Shown here piece after piece: positions 1 through 9,498 of a stretch of 64,000 bases of DNA. The position numbers and the translations under genes were made by a program. The stretch is from Frigidibacter sp. (GTDB lineage: Bacteria; Pseudomonadota; Alphaproteobacteria; Rhodobacterales; Rhodobacteraceae). The notes under the pieces are model-generated. The model was not told the DNA's origin. It did not search any database and saw only the letters and a list, made by a program, of their open reading frames with translations. Numbering within the stretch: the first letter of the stretch is position 1; the number at the start of each line of letters is the position of its first letter. Location of the stretch: positions 620,001-684,000 of the forward strand of contig NZ_JAUYTT010000008.1 in assembly GCF_030695035.1 (NCBI RefSeq), written 5' to 3'.

Positions 1-2
1 CA

Positions 3-2057
3 TGGGACCTGCTGGCGCATTGGGCCGGGTCGCTGATCTTCGTGCTGGCGGCGCTGCTGATCCCGCGCCTCTTGTCGGACGTGCGCGCCTTCGATCTGGT
101 GCTGGTCGCCATCGTGGTGCTGGCGGCCTTCGTCGCCCGCGCCGCGATCTTGTTCATCGTGCTGCCGCTGCTGACGATGATCCGCCTGTCGCCACGGGTG
201 GAACGCCCCTACCGCGTGGCAATCCTCTGGGGCGGCCTGCGCGGCGCGGTCACGCTGGCGCTGGCGCTGGCGGTCACCGAAAGCCGGCTGGTCCCGCCCG
301 AGATCCAGCGGCAGGTCGGCATCCTCGCCACGGGCTTCACCCTCTTCACCCTCATCGTACAGGGCACCAGCCTGCGCCGGGTCATCGCCTGGCTCGGGCT
401 GGACCGGCTGTCGCCCATCGACACCGCGCTTGGCAATCAGGTCATCGCCGTGGCGTTGCAAACGGTGCGCGAGGGCGTGGCCGAAACCGCCCGCGACTTT
501 GGCCTGACGCGAGAGATCGTCCGCGACGAGGCCAAGCGCTTTGGCGAGAGGCTGGACGTCGCCGTGCGCCGCGCCGATGGCATGGAAGACATCCTCGACC
601 GCGACCGCATCACCCTGGGGCTGGTGGCGCTGGCCGGGCGCGAGCGCGACCTGATCCTTGAGGAGTTTCGCCAGCAGGTGATCCCGCCCGAGCTTGCCGA
701 ACGGCTGCTGGCCGGCGCCGACCGGATCATCGAGGCAACGCGGGCGAACGGGCGCACCGCCTATCGCACCGCGGCGCGCGCGAACCTTGCGACCGGCTGG
801 CGCTACCGCGCGGCCGAGGCGCTGCACAACCGCGCCGGGCTTGGCCGGCCGCTGGCGCGGCTGACCGAGGACCGGTTCGACATGCTGGTGACGCTGGGGA
901 TGATCCTGCCGGACCTGCACGGCTTCATCAACGACCGCATCCGCCGCATCCACGGCCGCCGGGTGGCGGACCTGCTGCATGAACTCCTCGACCGCCGCGC
1001 CGAGGAGACGCTCAAGGAGCTGGAGGGCCTGCGCCTGCAATTCCCCGGCTATGCCGAGATGCTGGAACGCCGCCTGATCCGCCGCACCACGCTGCGGCTG
1101 GAGGAACGGGAATATGACGCGCTGACCGAAGACGGGCTGATCGGGCCGGAACTGCGCGCCACGCTGGGGGATGAGATCGCGCGCCGCCGCGGTATTCTGG
1201 CTGCCCGCCCGACGCTGGACCTCAAGCTGCAGAAGTCGGATCTGGTGGCGCAGTTTCCACTGTTCGCGGGGCTGGACGAAAGCGCGCGCAAGATGCTGGC
1301 AAAGCGCCTGCGCACCCTCTATGTGCCGCCGGGCGAGGTGATCTTGCACCGCGACAGCGTGCCCCGGCAGGTCTGGTTCATCGCCTCGGGCGCAGTGGAG
1401 ACGGTGACGGCGGGCACGAAACACCGACTGGGACGCGGCGAGATGTTCGGGCAACTGGCGCTGCTGGCGCGGATGCGGCGGCGCACGCAGGTGGTGGCGA
1501 TCACCCATTGCACGCTGCTGGCGCTGGACGAGGCCCGCTTCCGCCGCCTGCTGGAAAAGAGCGCGACGCTGCGCCGCGCCGTCGTGGAAAGTGCCGCCCG
1601 CCGCGGGGTGAAGCTGGACCCGGCGCTGTTTGCCAAGGCCGGCGGTGCCCCCGCGACGGCGGCCGCACTGGCGTTGACGGTCGCGAAGGTGGAAGCGCAG
1701 GAGGTTGAGGCGGAGGCGGCGAGCCCGGAGGCGGCCGCCATCGTCGCGCCTGTGCCGGACGCAGTCGCTGTCGAAGCCGAGACGCAAGTGGAAGCCGCGC
1801 CTGCCCTGCCGGAGCCGGAAGTCGCCACGGCCGCGTCAACAGCGCCGGAAGAGCCCGTGGCCGAGCCTGTCAGCACCGCCGCACCCATGCCGGACGCCCC
1901 TGCAGTCGCGGCGCAGAGCGATGCGCCTGCAGAGCCGGAGCTCTTGCCGGAAATCCCCGCCGCGGCGGAAGCCTCTCCGCCAGCGGCGCCCGAGGAGGCC
2001 GAACCGGAGCCCACCAACGCGGCAGACCAGGACCCGCTCAGCGCGGGGCGCGGTTGA
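3..2057 (+). CDS. Na+/H+ (cation/proton) antiporter with C-terminal cyclic-nucleotide-binding-like domain and Ala/Pro/Glu-rich tail; 5' truncated by window
   Basis: Frame is open from the window start; transporter helices (GGLRGAVTLALALAV), then a cNMP-binding-like segment (FPLFAGLDESARKMLAKRL...PPGEVILHRDSVPRQVWFIASGAVE), then a low-complexity tail. Confidence 0.85.
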   Translation, partial: WDLLAHWAGSLIFVLAALLIPRLLSDVRAFDLVLVAIVVLAAFVARAAILFIVLPLLTMIRLSPRVERPYRVAILWGGLRGAVTLALALAVTESRLVPPEIQRQVGILATGFTLFTLIVQGTSLRRVIAWLGLDRLSPIDTALGNQVIAVALQTVREGVAETARDFGLTREIVRDEAKRFGERLDVAVRRADGMEDILDRDRITLGLVALAGRERDLILEEFRQQVIPPELAERLLAGADRIIEATRANGRTAYRTAARANLATGWRYRAAEALHNRAGLGRPLARLTEDRFDMLVTLGMILPDLHGFINDRIRRIHGRRVADLLHELLDRRAEETLKELEGLRLQFPGYAEMLERRLIRRTTLRLEEREYDALTEDGLIGPELRATLGDEIARRRGILAARPTLDLKLQKSDLVAQFPLFAGLDESARKMLAKRLRTLYVPPGEVILHRDSVPRQVWFIASGAVETVTAGTKHRLGRGEMFGQLALLARMRRRTQVVAITHCTLLALDEARFRRLLEKSATLRRAVVESAARRGVKLDPALFAKAGGAPATAAALALTVAKVEAQEVEAEAASPEAAAIVAPVPDAVAVEAETQVEAAPALPEPEVATAASTAPEEPVAEPVSTAAPMPDAPAVAAQSDAPAEPELLPEIPAAAEASPPAAPEEAEPEPTNAADQDPLSAGRG

Positions 2058-2541
2058 AGCGTTCGGTCAGCGCCACCACCACCGGCGCGGGCACGAATTG
2101 CGAGACATTGCCCCCCAGCCGGGCAATCTCTTTCACCAGCTTCGAGGCGATCGCCTGCCGCCGTGCATCGGCCATCAGGAACACGGTTTCCACCCCGGCA
2201 TCCAGCGCGCGGTTCATGCCGACCATCTGGAATTCATACTCGAAATCCGCCACCGCCCGCAGCCCGCGGATGATGACGCTGGCGCCCACATCCCGGGCGC
2301 AGTCGATCAGCAAGTTCTCGAACGGATGCACCAGGATCTCGGTGCCGGACTGGGCGGCGATGCGGCCGATCTCGTCCTCGACCATCCCCACCCGCTCTTC
2401 GAGCGTGAACAGCGGCCCCTTGTCGCGGTTGATGGCGACGCCGATCACCAGCCGGTCCACCAGCAGAGAGGCGCGCTCGATAATGTCGATATGCCCCAGC
2501 GTGACCGGGTCGAAGGTGCCGGGGTAAAGGCCGATGCGCAT
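2038..2541 (-). CDS. coaD: Phosphopantetheine adenylyltransferase
   Basis: MRIGLYPGTFDPVTLGHIDIIERA... nucleotidyltransferase signature, full length. Confidence 0.97.
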   Translation of the reverse strand: MRIGLYPGTFDPVTLGHIDIIERASLLVDRLVIGVAINRDKGPLFTLEERVGMVEDEIGRIAAQSGTEILVHPFENLLIDCARDVGASVIIRGLRAVADFEYEFQMVGMNRALDAGVETVFLMADARRQAIASKLVKEIARLGGNVSQFVPAPVVVALTERFNRAPR

Positions 2542-2673
2542 GCTGTCCCTCCACTTGGCGGGCAGGACCGAAGTCTTCTCGCCGCGCCCGAATTTTCAGC
2601 ACGCAACTATATTGCCCCGCCAAATGCAAGCGCCGCGTTGCAGCAGGCATGGCGGGGCATGTCTCGGCGGGCG

Positions 2674-3108
2674 TCAGTTGCCCATGATCATCCCGGTCAG
2701 CGCCTCGCGCTCCATCGACAGTTCCGACAGCCGCGCCTTGACCACATCGCCGATCGAGATCAGGCCGACCATCTCCTCGCCCTCCATCACCGGCATGTGG
2801 CGGAAGCGCCCGGCGCTCATCTTCTCCATCACGGTGACCGCGTCATCCTCGCGCCGGCACGACACGATGGCGCGGGTCATGATCGCCTCCACCGGGTCCG
2901 ACAGGCAGCCGGCGCCGCGGCGGCCAAGCTCGCGCACGATGTCGCGCTCGGACAGGATGCCAAGCACCGCCTTGCCATCGGGCGAGACGATCACCGCACC
3001 GATGCGGCGGGCCGACAGCACTTCGGCAACTGCAGCGAGGCTCCAGCCCGGCGCCACGGTGACCACGCCGTCATCGGCCTTCGATTTCAGAATCTGGTGA
3101 ACAAGCAT
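2674..3108 (-). CDS. CBS domain-containing protein
   Basis: Tandem CBS motifs (IGAVIVSPDGKAVLGILSERDIVR; RHMPVMEGEEMVGLISIGDVVK). Confidence 0.9.
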   Translation of the reverse strand: MLVHQILKSKADDGVVTVAPGWSLAAVAEVLSARRIGAVIVSPDGKAVLGILSERDIVRELGRRGAGCLSDPVEAIMTRAIVSCRREDDAVTVMEKMSAGRFRHMPVMEGEEMVGLISIGDVVKARLSELSMEREALTGMIMGN

Positions 3109-3253
3109 CGAGTCCTCCTCTACCCAATTGCGCGCCTCCTCGGGGGGACAGCGTCCGCTGGGTGCGGCAGTCTGTCAAGGGGAGCGGGCGCAGGGGGAGC
3201 CTTTCGGCTGAGATTGGTGAATACGGCAAGTCGGAGGGCAGCGCGTGTTCCCC

Positions 3254-4156
3254 CTACTGCCCCGCCGCCAGCGCCTCCAGCCGCGCCACCTCGCGCCGCA
3301 GGCCCAGTGTCAGCGCCTCGGCGAACCGCGTCATCCGGTCGGACCGCCGGTCATCGGCATGGCGGATCAGCCAGAAGGCCCGGGTCAGCGCCACCTGCCC
3401 CGCCAGCACCCGGCGCAGGCCCGGGGCGAAGGGCATGGCGAAATCATGCACGATGCCTATCCCCGCCCCCGCCCGCAGCCACATCAGCTGCACCGACACC
3501 GAATTGGACCCCAGCGGCACCGTCCCGGCCCCCAGTTCCGCCAGATAATCCAGCTCCTTGTCGAAGATCATGTCGGGGATATAGCCCACCAGCCGATGCG
3601 CCTGCAGATCGGCGCGGGCGGTGATGGCGGGATTCGCCGCCAGATATCCGGCATCCCCCGCAAGGCTCAGCCGGTAATCGGTCAGCTTCTGCACCGTCAG
3701 CCGCCCCGCCTCGGGCGGGCTGACGGCGACGGCCATGTCCGCCTCGCGCTTGGACAGGTTGAACACCCGCGGCAGCGCCACGATCTGCACCTCCAGCCCC
3801 GGATTGGCATCGCAGATCGCCGCCGTCACCTGCGGCAGCAGATAGTTCGCGCAGCCATCGGGCGCCCCGAGGCGGATCTGGCCCGTCAGCCCCGCGCCCG
3901 CGCCCGCCATATCCTCCGTCGCACCCGCCACCGCCCGCTCTGCCGCCTCGGCATGGGCGACCAGCCGCCCGCCCGCCTCGGTCAGCCGGTAGCCCTGGGC
4001 AGAGCGCAGGAACAGCGGATGGCCAAGCGCCTCCTCCAGCCGGGCAATGCGCCGGCCCACGGTCGCCGCATCCAGCCGCAAGCCGCGCCCCGCGCCCGAC
4101 AGGCTCTCGCTGCGGGCCACGGCCAGAAAGATCCGCAGGTCATCCCAATCCGGCAT
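3254..4156 (-). CDS. LysR family transcriptional regulator, divergent from mmsA
   Basis: N-terminal LysR HTH (WDDLRIFLAVARSESLSGAGRGLRLDAATVGRRIARLEEALGHPLF). Confidence 0.9.
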   Translation of the reverse strand: MPDWDDLRIFLAVARSESLSGAGRGLRLDAATVGRRIARLEEALGHPLFLRSAQGYRLTEAGGRLVAHAEAAERAVAGATEDMAGAGAGLTGQIRLGAPDGCANYLLPQVTAAICDANPGLEVQIVALPRVFNLSKREADMAVAVSPPEAGRLTVQKLTDYRLSLAGDAGYLAANPAITARADLQAHRLVGYIPDMIFDKELDYLAELGAGTVPLGSNSVSVQLMWLRAGAGIGIVHDFAMPFAPGLRRVLAGQVALTRAFWLIRHADDRRSDRMTRFAEALTLGLRREVARLEALAAGQ

Positions 4157-4262
4157 CTGGCGCCCCTTTGCACATTTGCAAAACGATTTTGGGAAACTGA
4201 CGCTTTGCGCCGCAGAAATGCAAGCCTATGGTGACGCCAACCAGAACTTCGGGAGGAATGTC

Positions 4263-5762
4263 ATGGAAACCATCGGTCACTGGATCAACGGCAAGCTTGT
4301 GGCGGGCACGTCCGGCCGCTTTGCCGATGTCTTCAACCCCGCCACCGGCGATGTGCAGGCGCAGGTTGCCCTCGCCAGCACCGCCGAGATCGACGCCGCC
4401 ATCGCCGACGCCGCCGAGGCGCAGGTGAAATGGGGCGCGACCAACCCGCAGCGCCGCGCGCGTGTGATGATGGAGATGGTGCGTCTCATCAACCGTGACA
4501 TGGACAAGCTGGCCGAGAAGCTGTCCTCCGAACATGGCAAGACCTTCCCCGATGCCAAGGGCGATATCCAGCGCGGGCTGGAGGTGATCGAGTTCTGCAT
4601 CGGTGCCCCGCATCTGCTGAAGGGCGAGTTCACCGACAGCGCCGGCCCGGGGATCGACATGTATTCGCTGCGCCAGCCGCTTGGCGTGGCCGCGGGCATC
4701 ACCCCGTTCAACTTCCCCGCCATGATCCCGCTGTGGAAAATGGGCCCGGCGCTGGCCGCGGGCAATTCGTTCATCCTCAAGCCGTCCGAACGCGACCCCT
4801 CGGTCCCGCTGATGCTGGCGGCGCTGTTTCAGGAGGCGGGGCTGCCCGACGGCGTGCTGCAGGTCATCAACGGCGACAAGGAAGCCGTCGATGCGATCCT
4901 GGACAATGACACCGTGCAGGCCATCGGCTTCGTCGGCTCCACCCCGATCGCGCAATACATCTATGCGCGCGGCTGCGCGAACGGCAAGCGCGTGCAATGT
5001 TTCGGCGGCGCCAAGAACCACATGATCATCATGCCCGATGCCGATCTGGATCAGGCCGCCGACGCGCTGGTGGGGGCCGGTTTCGGCGCGGCAGGCGAGC
5101 GCTGCATGGCGATCTCGGTCGCAGTGCCGGTTGGCGACGCCACCGCCGATGCGCTGATCGAAAAGCTGATCCCGCGGATCGAGCGGCTGAAGGTCGGCCC
5201 GTGGACGGCGGGCGACGATGTGGATTACGGCCCGGTCGTCACCGCCGCCGCCAAGGCCAATATCCTGAAGCTGGTGGAATCGGGCGTCGAGCAGGGCGCG
5301 AAACTGGTGGTCGATGGCCGTGGCTTCAGCCTGCAGGGCTATGAGGACGGCTTCTTCGTCGGCCCGCACTTGTTTGACCATGTCACGCCTGACATGGACA
5401 TCTACCGCAAAGAGATCTTCGGGCCGGTCCTCTCCACAGTCCGCGCGCAATCCTACGAGGAGGCGCTGAAGCTGGCGATGGACCATGAATATGGCAACGG
5501 CACCGCGATCTATACCCGCGATGGCGACACCGCGCGCGACTTCGCCAACCGGATCAACGTTGGCATGATCGGCATCAACGTGCCGATCCCGGTACCGCTG
5601 GCCTATCACACCTTCGGCGGGTGGAAGAAATCGGTGTTCGGCGACCTGAACCAGCACGGGACTGATGCCTTCCGCTTCTACACGCGCACCAAGACCGTCA
5701 CGGCGCGCTGGCCGTCGGGCATGAAGGAAGGCGCGGCGTTCAACTTCAAGGCGATGGACTGA
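4263..5762 (+). CDS. mmsA: Methylmalonate-semialdehyde dehydrogenase (CoA-acylating)
   Basis: Aldehyde dehydrogenase family (ITPFNFPAMIPLWKMGPALAAGNSFILKPSERDPSVPL, GAAGERCMAIS); context with mmsB. Confidence 0.95.
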   Translation: METIGHWINGKLVAGTSGRFADVFNPATGDVQAQVALASTAEIDAAIADAAEAQVKWGATNPQRRARVMMEMVRLINRDMDKLAEKLSSEHGKTFPDAKGDIQRGLEVIEFCIGAPHLLKGEFTDSAGPGIDMYSLRQPLGVAAGITPFNFPAMIPLWKMGPALAAGNSFILKPSERDPSVPLMLAALFQEAGLPDGVLQVINGDKEAVDAILDNDTVQAIGFVGSTPIAQYIYARGCANGKRVQCFGGAKNHMIIMPDADLDQAADALVGAGFGAAGERCMAISVAVPVGDATADALIEKLIPRIERLKVGPWTAGDDVDYGPVVTAAAKANILKLVESGVEQGAKLVVDGRGFSLQGYEDGFFVGPHLFDHVTPDMDIYRKEIFGPVLSTVRAQSYEEALKLAMDHEYGNGTAIYTRDGDTARDFANRINVGMIGINVPIPVPLAYHTFGGWKKSVFGDLNQHGTDAFRFYTRTKTVTARWPSGMKEGAAFNFKAMD

Positions 5763-5888
5763 TCCGCTGCGCGGATCAGCTAACAGCGAGACCGTGCAGG
5801 GCTGAAACCACGGCCCTGCGCGCGCCTTGCAAAAGTCCTGCAAGGTTCGCCCGCTAGACCACCAGAAACCGACGGAGGGGAGGCTGTC

Positions 5889-7034
5889 ATGGATTTCGCG
5901 CTCAGCGAGGAGCAGCAGGCCATTTTCGACATGGCCTACGGCTTCGGCCAGGAACATATCGCGCCCTTCGCCCGGCAATGGGAGGCCGAGGGCACGATCC
6001 CCAAGGCGCTCTGGCCCAAGGTGGCGGAGCTGGGTCTTGGCGGCATCTACGTGTCCGAGGATGTCGGCGGATCGGGCCTCAGCCGCCTCGATGCCACGCT
6101 GGTCTTCGAGGCGCTGGCGATGGCCTGCCCGGCGGTCGGCAGCTTCCTGTCGATCCACAACATGTGCGGCGGCATGATCGACAAGTTCGGCAGCCCCGAG
6201 ACGCGGGCCGCGTGGCTGCCCGCCCTGTGCAGCATGGAGAAGATCTTCTCCTACTGCCTCACCGAACCCGGATCGGGCTCCGACGCCGCCGCCCTGCGCA
6301 CCCGCGCCGAGAAGACCAATGACGGCTACCGCCTGACCGGCACCAAGGCCTTCATCTCGGGCGGCGGTTACTCGGATGTTTACGTGACGATGGTCCGCAC
6401 CGGCGAGGACGGGCCCAAGGGCATCTCCACCGTGATTGTGGAGGCCGGGGCGCCGGGCCTGTCCTTCGGCGGGCTGGAGGACAAGATGGGCTGGCGCGCG
6501 CAGCCGACCCGGCAGGTGCAGTTCGACGAGTGCCCGGTGCCCGCCGCCAACCTGATTGGCGAGGAGGGCCGCGGTTTCGCTTATGCGATGGCCGGGCTCG
6601 ATGGCGGGCGGCTTAACATCGCCGCCTCTGCCCTTGGCGGCGCGCAGGCGGCGCTGGATGCGACGCTGACCTATATGGCGGAGCGGAAGGCCTTCGGCCG
6701 CTCCATCGACCAGTTCCAGGCGCTTCAGTTCCGCCTGGCCGAGATGGAGGTGAAGCTGCAATCCTCGCGCATCTTCCTGCGGCAGGCGGCCTCCAAGCTC
6801 GACGCGGGCGCGGCCGATGCCACCAAGTTCTGCGCCATGGCCAAGATGTATGTGACCGACGCCGCCTTTGCGGTCGCCAATGACTGCCTGCAGATGCATG
6901 GCGGTTACGGCTACCTTGGCGATTACGGCATCGAGAAGCTGGTGCGCGACCTGCGCGTGCATCAGATCCTTGAAGGCACGAATGAGATCATGCGCCTGAT
7001 CGTGGCGCGCGAGATGCTGGCGGGGCGGAAATGA
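5889..7034 (+). CDS. Acyl-CoA dehydrogenase (probable isobutyryl-CoA dehydrogenase)
   Basis: Full-length ACAD family protein (CLTEPGSGSDAAALRTRAEK, QMHGGYGYLGDYGIEKLVRDLRVHQILEGTNEIMR); valine operon context. Confidence 0.93.
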   Translation: MDFALSEEQQAIFDMAYGFGQEHIAPFARQWEAEGTIPKALWPKVAELGLGGIYVSEDVGGSGLSRLDATLVFEALAMACPAVGSFLSIHNMCGGMIDKFGSPETRAAWLPALCSMEKIFSYCLTEPGSGSDAAALRTRAEKTNDGYRLTGTKAFISGGGYSDVYVTMVRTGEDGPKGISTVIVEAGAPGLSFGGLEDKMGWRAQPTRQVQFDECPVPAANLIGEEGRGFAYAMAGLDGGRLNIAASALGGAQAALDATLTYMAERKAFGRSIDQFQALQFRLAEMEVKLQSSRIFLRQAASKLDAGAADATKFCAMAKMYVTDAAFAVANDCLQMHGGYGYLGDYGIEKLVRDLRVHQILEGTNEIMRLIVAREMLAGRK

Positions 7035-8065
7035 CAGAAGACCTGCATATCCGCACCGAAGGCCGCGCCGGGCGCATCACCCTCACCCGCCCCAAGGCGC
7101 TGAACGCGCTGAGCCATCCGATGGCTCTGGCGCTGGAGGCGGCCATCGACCTGTGGCGCGAAGATCCCGCCGTCGATCTGGTGATCCTCGACGCGGAAGG
7201 CGAGCGCGCGTTTTGCGCGGGCGGCGACATCGCCGATGTCTACCGCGCCGGCAAGGCCGGGGATGACACCGCGGGCCGCGATTTCTGGCGTGACGAATAC
7301 CGGATGAACGCCAAGCTGGCGGAGTACCCCAAGCCGATCATCGCGCTGATGCAGGGCTTCGTGATGGGCGGCGGCGTTGGCATCGGCTGCCATGTCAGCC
7401 ACCGGGTTGTCGGCGACACCACCCAGATGTCGATGCCAGAATGCGGCATCGGCCTGATCCCCGATGTGGGCGGCACCCTGCTGCTGGCCCGCGCGCCCGG
7501 ACAGCTTGGCCGCCTCCTTGGCCTTACCGGCACGCGGATGGGGGCCGGCGACGCCATCCACGCGGGCTTCGCCGATCACTACCTGCCCGAGGCGGAGTGG
7601 CCCGCCCTCATCGCCGAGCTCTGCGCCACCGGCGATCCCGGCCGCGTTGCTGCCCGCGCCCTGATGGCCCCCGCCAGCCCGCTGGCCGAGGCTGCGGCGG
7701 GCATCGACGCGGCATTCAGCGACACCGACATTGCGCAAATCGTTGATCGACTGGAGCAGCACCCCGAGCCTTGGGCCAGCGACGCGCGCAAGGCCATCCT
7801 GCGCAACTCGCCACTGTCGATGGGCTGCACGCTGGACCTGCTGGGGGCGCTCTCGCCCACCGACGGCATCCGCGAAGCCCTCACCAACGAGTTCCGCTTC
7901 ACCTACCACGCCGTGGCGCAGACCGACTTTCTGGAGGGCGTGCGCGCCCAGATCATCGACAAGGACCGCACCCCGCGCTGGCGCCATGCCGGCACCCTGA
8001 CCGTTCCCGCCGAGGAACGGCAGGCGCTGCTGGCGCCGCTGGGGCCAAGCGAATTGAGCTTCTGA
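7031..8065 (+). CDS. Enoyl-CoA hydratase/isomerase family protein, probable 3-hydroxyisobutyryl-CoA hydrolase
   Basis: Crotonase fold with HIBCH-like motifs (RAFCAGGDIADVY, MPECGIGLIPDVGGTLLLAR); overlaps previous gene by 4 nt. Confidence 0.92.
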   Translation: MTEDLHIRTEGRAGRITLTRPKALNALSHPMALALEAAIDLWREDPAVDLVILDAEGERAFCAGGDIADVYRAGKAGDDTAGRDFWRDEYRMNAKLAEYPKPIIALMQGFVMGGGVGIGCHVSHRVVGDTTQMSMPECGIGLIPDVGGTLLLARAPGQLGRLLGLTGTRMGAGDAIHAGFADHYLPEAEWPALIAELCATGDPGRVAARALMAPASPLAEAAAGIDAAFSDTDIAQIVDRLEQHPEPWASDARKAILRNSPLSMGCTLDLLGALSPTDGIREALTNEFRFTYHAVAQTDFLEGVRAQIIDKDRTPRWRHAGTLTVPAEERQALLAPLGPSELSF

Positions 8066-8077
8066 GGAGGAGAGACC

Positions 8078-8950
8078 ATGAAGATCGCGTTTCTGGGACT
8101 GGGCAACATGGGCACGCCGATGGCCGCCAATCTGGCAAAGGCCGGCCATGATGTGACGGGCTATGACCCCGCCACCCCGATGCCCGCGGGCGTCACCGGC
8201 GCGATCAGCGCGGCGGGCGCGGTGCAGGGGGCCGAGGTGGTCATCACCATGCTGCCCAACGGCGCGATCCTGCGCGGCGTCGCGGCCGAGGTGATCCCGG
8301 CGATGGCCCCGGGCGCGGTGCTGGTCGATTGCTCCACCGTCGATGTCGACAGCGCCCGCGCCGTGGCCGAGCAGGCGGCCGCTGCGGGCCTCGCCGCGCT
8401 CGATGCGCCCGTGTCGGGCGGGGTCGGCGGCGCGAGTGCCGGCACGCTGACCTTCATGGTCGGCGGCCCCGATGCCGCCTTCGCCACCGCCCTGCCGCTC
8501 TTCGAGGTAATGGGCCAGAAGGCGGTGCATTGCGGCGGCGCGGGCGCCGGGCAAGCAGCCAAGATCTGCAACAACATGATCCTCGGCGTCACCATGATCG
8601 CCACCTGCGAGGCCTTCGCGCTGGCCGACAAGCTGGGGCTGGACCGGCAGAAGATGTTCGACGTCGTCTCCACTTCCTCGGGCTATTCCTGGTCGATGAA
8701 CGCCTATTGCCCGGCCCCCGGCGTCGGCCCGACCAGCCCCGCCGACAACGGCTACAAGCCCGGCTTCGCGGCGGAACTGATGCTCAAGGACCTGCGCCTC
8801 AGCCAGCAGGCGGCGGGATCTGCCGATGCCGACACCCCGATGGGCGCGCTGGCGACGCTGCTCTATGAGGCGTTCGTCGAGGCGGAAGGCGGCCGCGGCC
8901 GCGACTTCTCGGCCATGCTGCCGCGGTTCGAGGCGCGCAGTCGCAGCTAA
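8078..8950 (+). CDS. mmsB: 3-hydroxyisobutyrate dehydrogenase
   Basis: MKIAFLGLGNMGTPMAANLAKAGHDVTGYD NAD-binding motif; operon context. Confidence 0.95.
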   Translation: MKIAFLGLGNMGTPMAANLAKAGHDVTGYDPATPMPAGVTGAISAAGAVQGAEVVITMLPNGAILRGVAAEVIPAMAPGAVLVDCSTVDVDSARAVAEQAAAAGLAALDAPVSGGVGGASAGTLTFMVGGPDAAFATALPLFEVMGQKAVHCGGAGAGQAAKICNNMILGVTMIATCEAFALADKLGLDRQKMFDVVSTSSGYSWSMNAYCPAPGVGPTSPADNGYKPGFAAELMLKDLRLSQQAAGSADADTPMGALATLLYEAFVEAEGGRGRDFSAMLPRFEARSRS

Positions 8951-9097
8951 GATCCCCGCGCGCGAACGCGCGCAACTTGAAGCACCCGCGCGCGACCGAT
9001 TGACCCGGCCGCGCGCGAGCCCGATTTGGCGCAGGACATCGGCCCCCGGAAATCATATAGTCGGATTTGCATATAATCCGTCCAAGGGGGACAAACC

Positions 9098-9301
9098 ATG
9101 TTCAAGACCAATGTCGGCGGCATCGACCGCATCCTGCGCGTGGTGGTCGGCCTTGCGCTGATCGCCGGGTTCTTCCTGAACCCCGAAGGCCAATACCGCT
9201 GGCTCTACCTGATCGGCATCGTGCCGCTGGCCACCGGCCTGCTGCAGACCTGCCCGCTCTACTCGATCTTCGGGCTCAACACCTGCCCGCTCAAGCGCTG
9301 A
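9098..9301 (+). CDS. DUF2892-family small inner-membrane protein
   Basis: NVGGIDRILRVVVGLALIAGFFL...LIGIVPLATGLLQTCPLYSIFGLNTCPLKR, typical DUF2892 pattern. Confidence 0.88.
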   Translation: MFKTNVGGIDRILRVVVGLALIAGFFLNPEGQYRWLYLIGIVPLATGLLQTCPLYSIFGLNTCPLKR

Positions 9302-9498
9302 CACGCCGCAACGTCACCCCCACAAAAGGCGATCCGCGCCACCTCGCGGGCCGCCCCATCCCGTTTGCGCTATACATCCACAGTCCAAACGTGTAATGGC
9401 GAAGCGCGCACAAGCTGCGCCACCCCGTTTCCGTTTCTGCCGGTCCCCGGCGGCCCCTTTTGGCCCCCGCGCCCTGCCCCGTTCAGCGAAAGCCCCCC

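Noticed and set aside
4140-6962. 940-aa minus-strand ORF opposite mmsA and the acyl-CoA dehydrogenase gene
   Set aside because: Shadow ORF in high-GC DNA: His/Gly/Ala/Arg-rich with no domain, fully antisense to clear coding genes.
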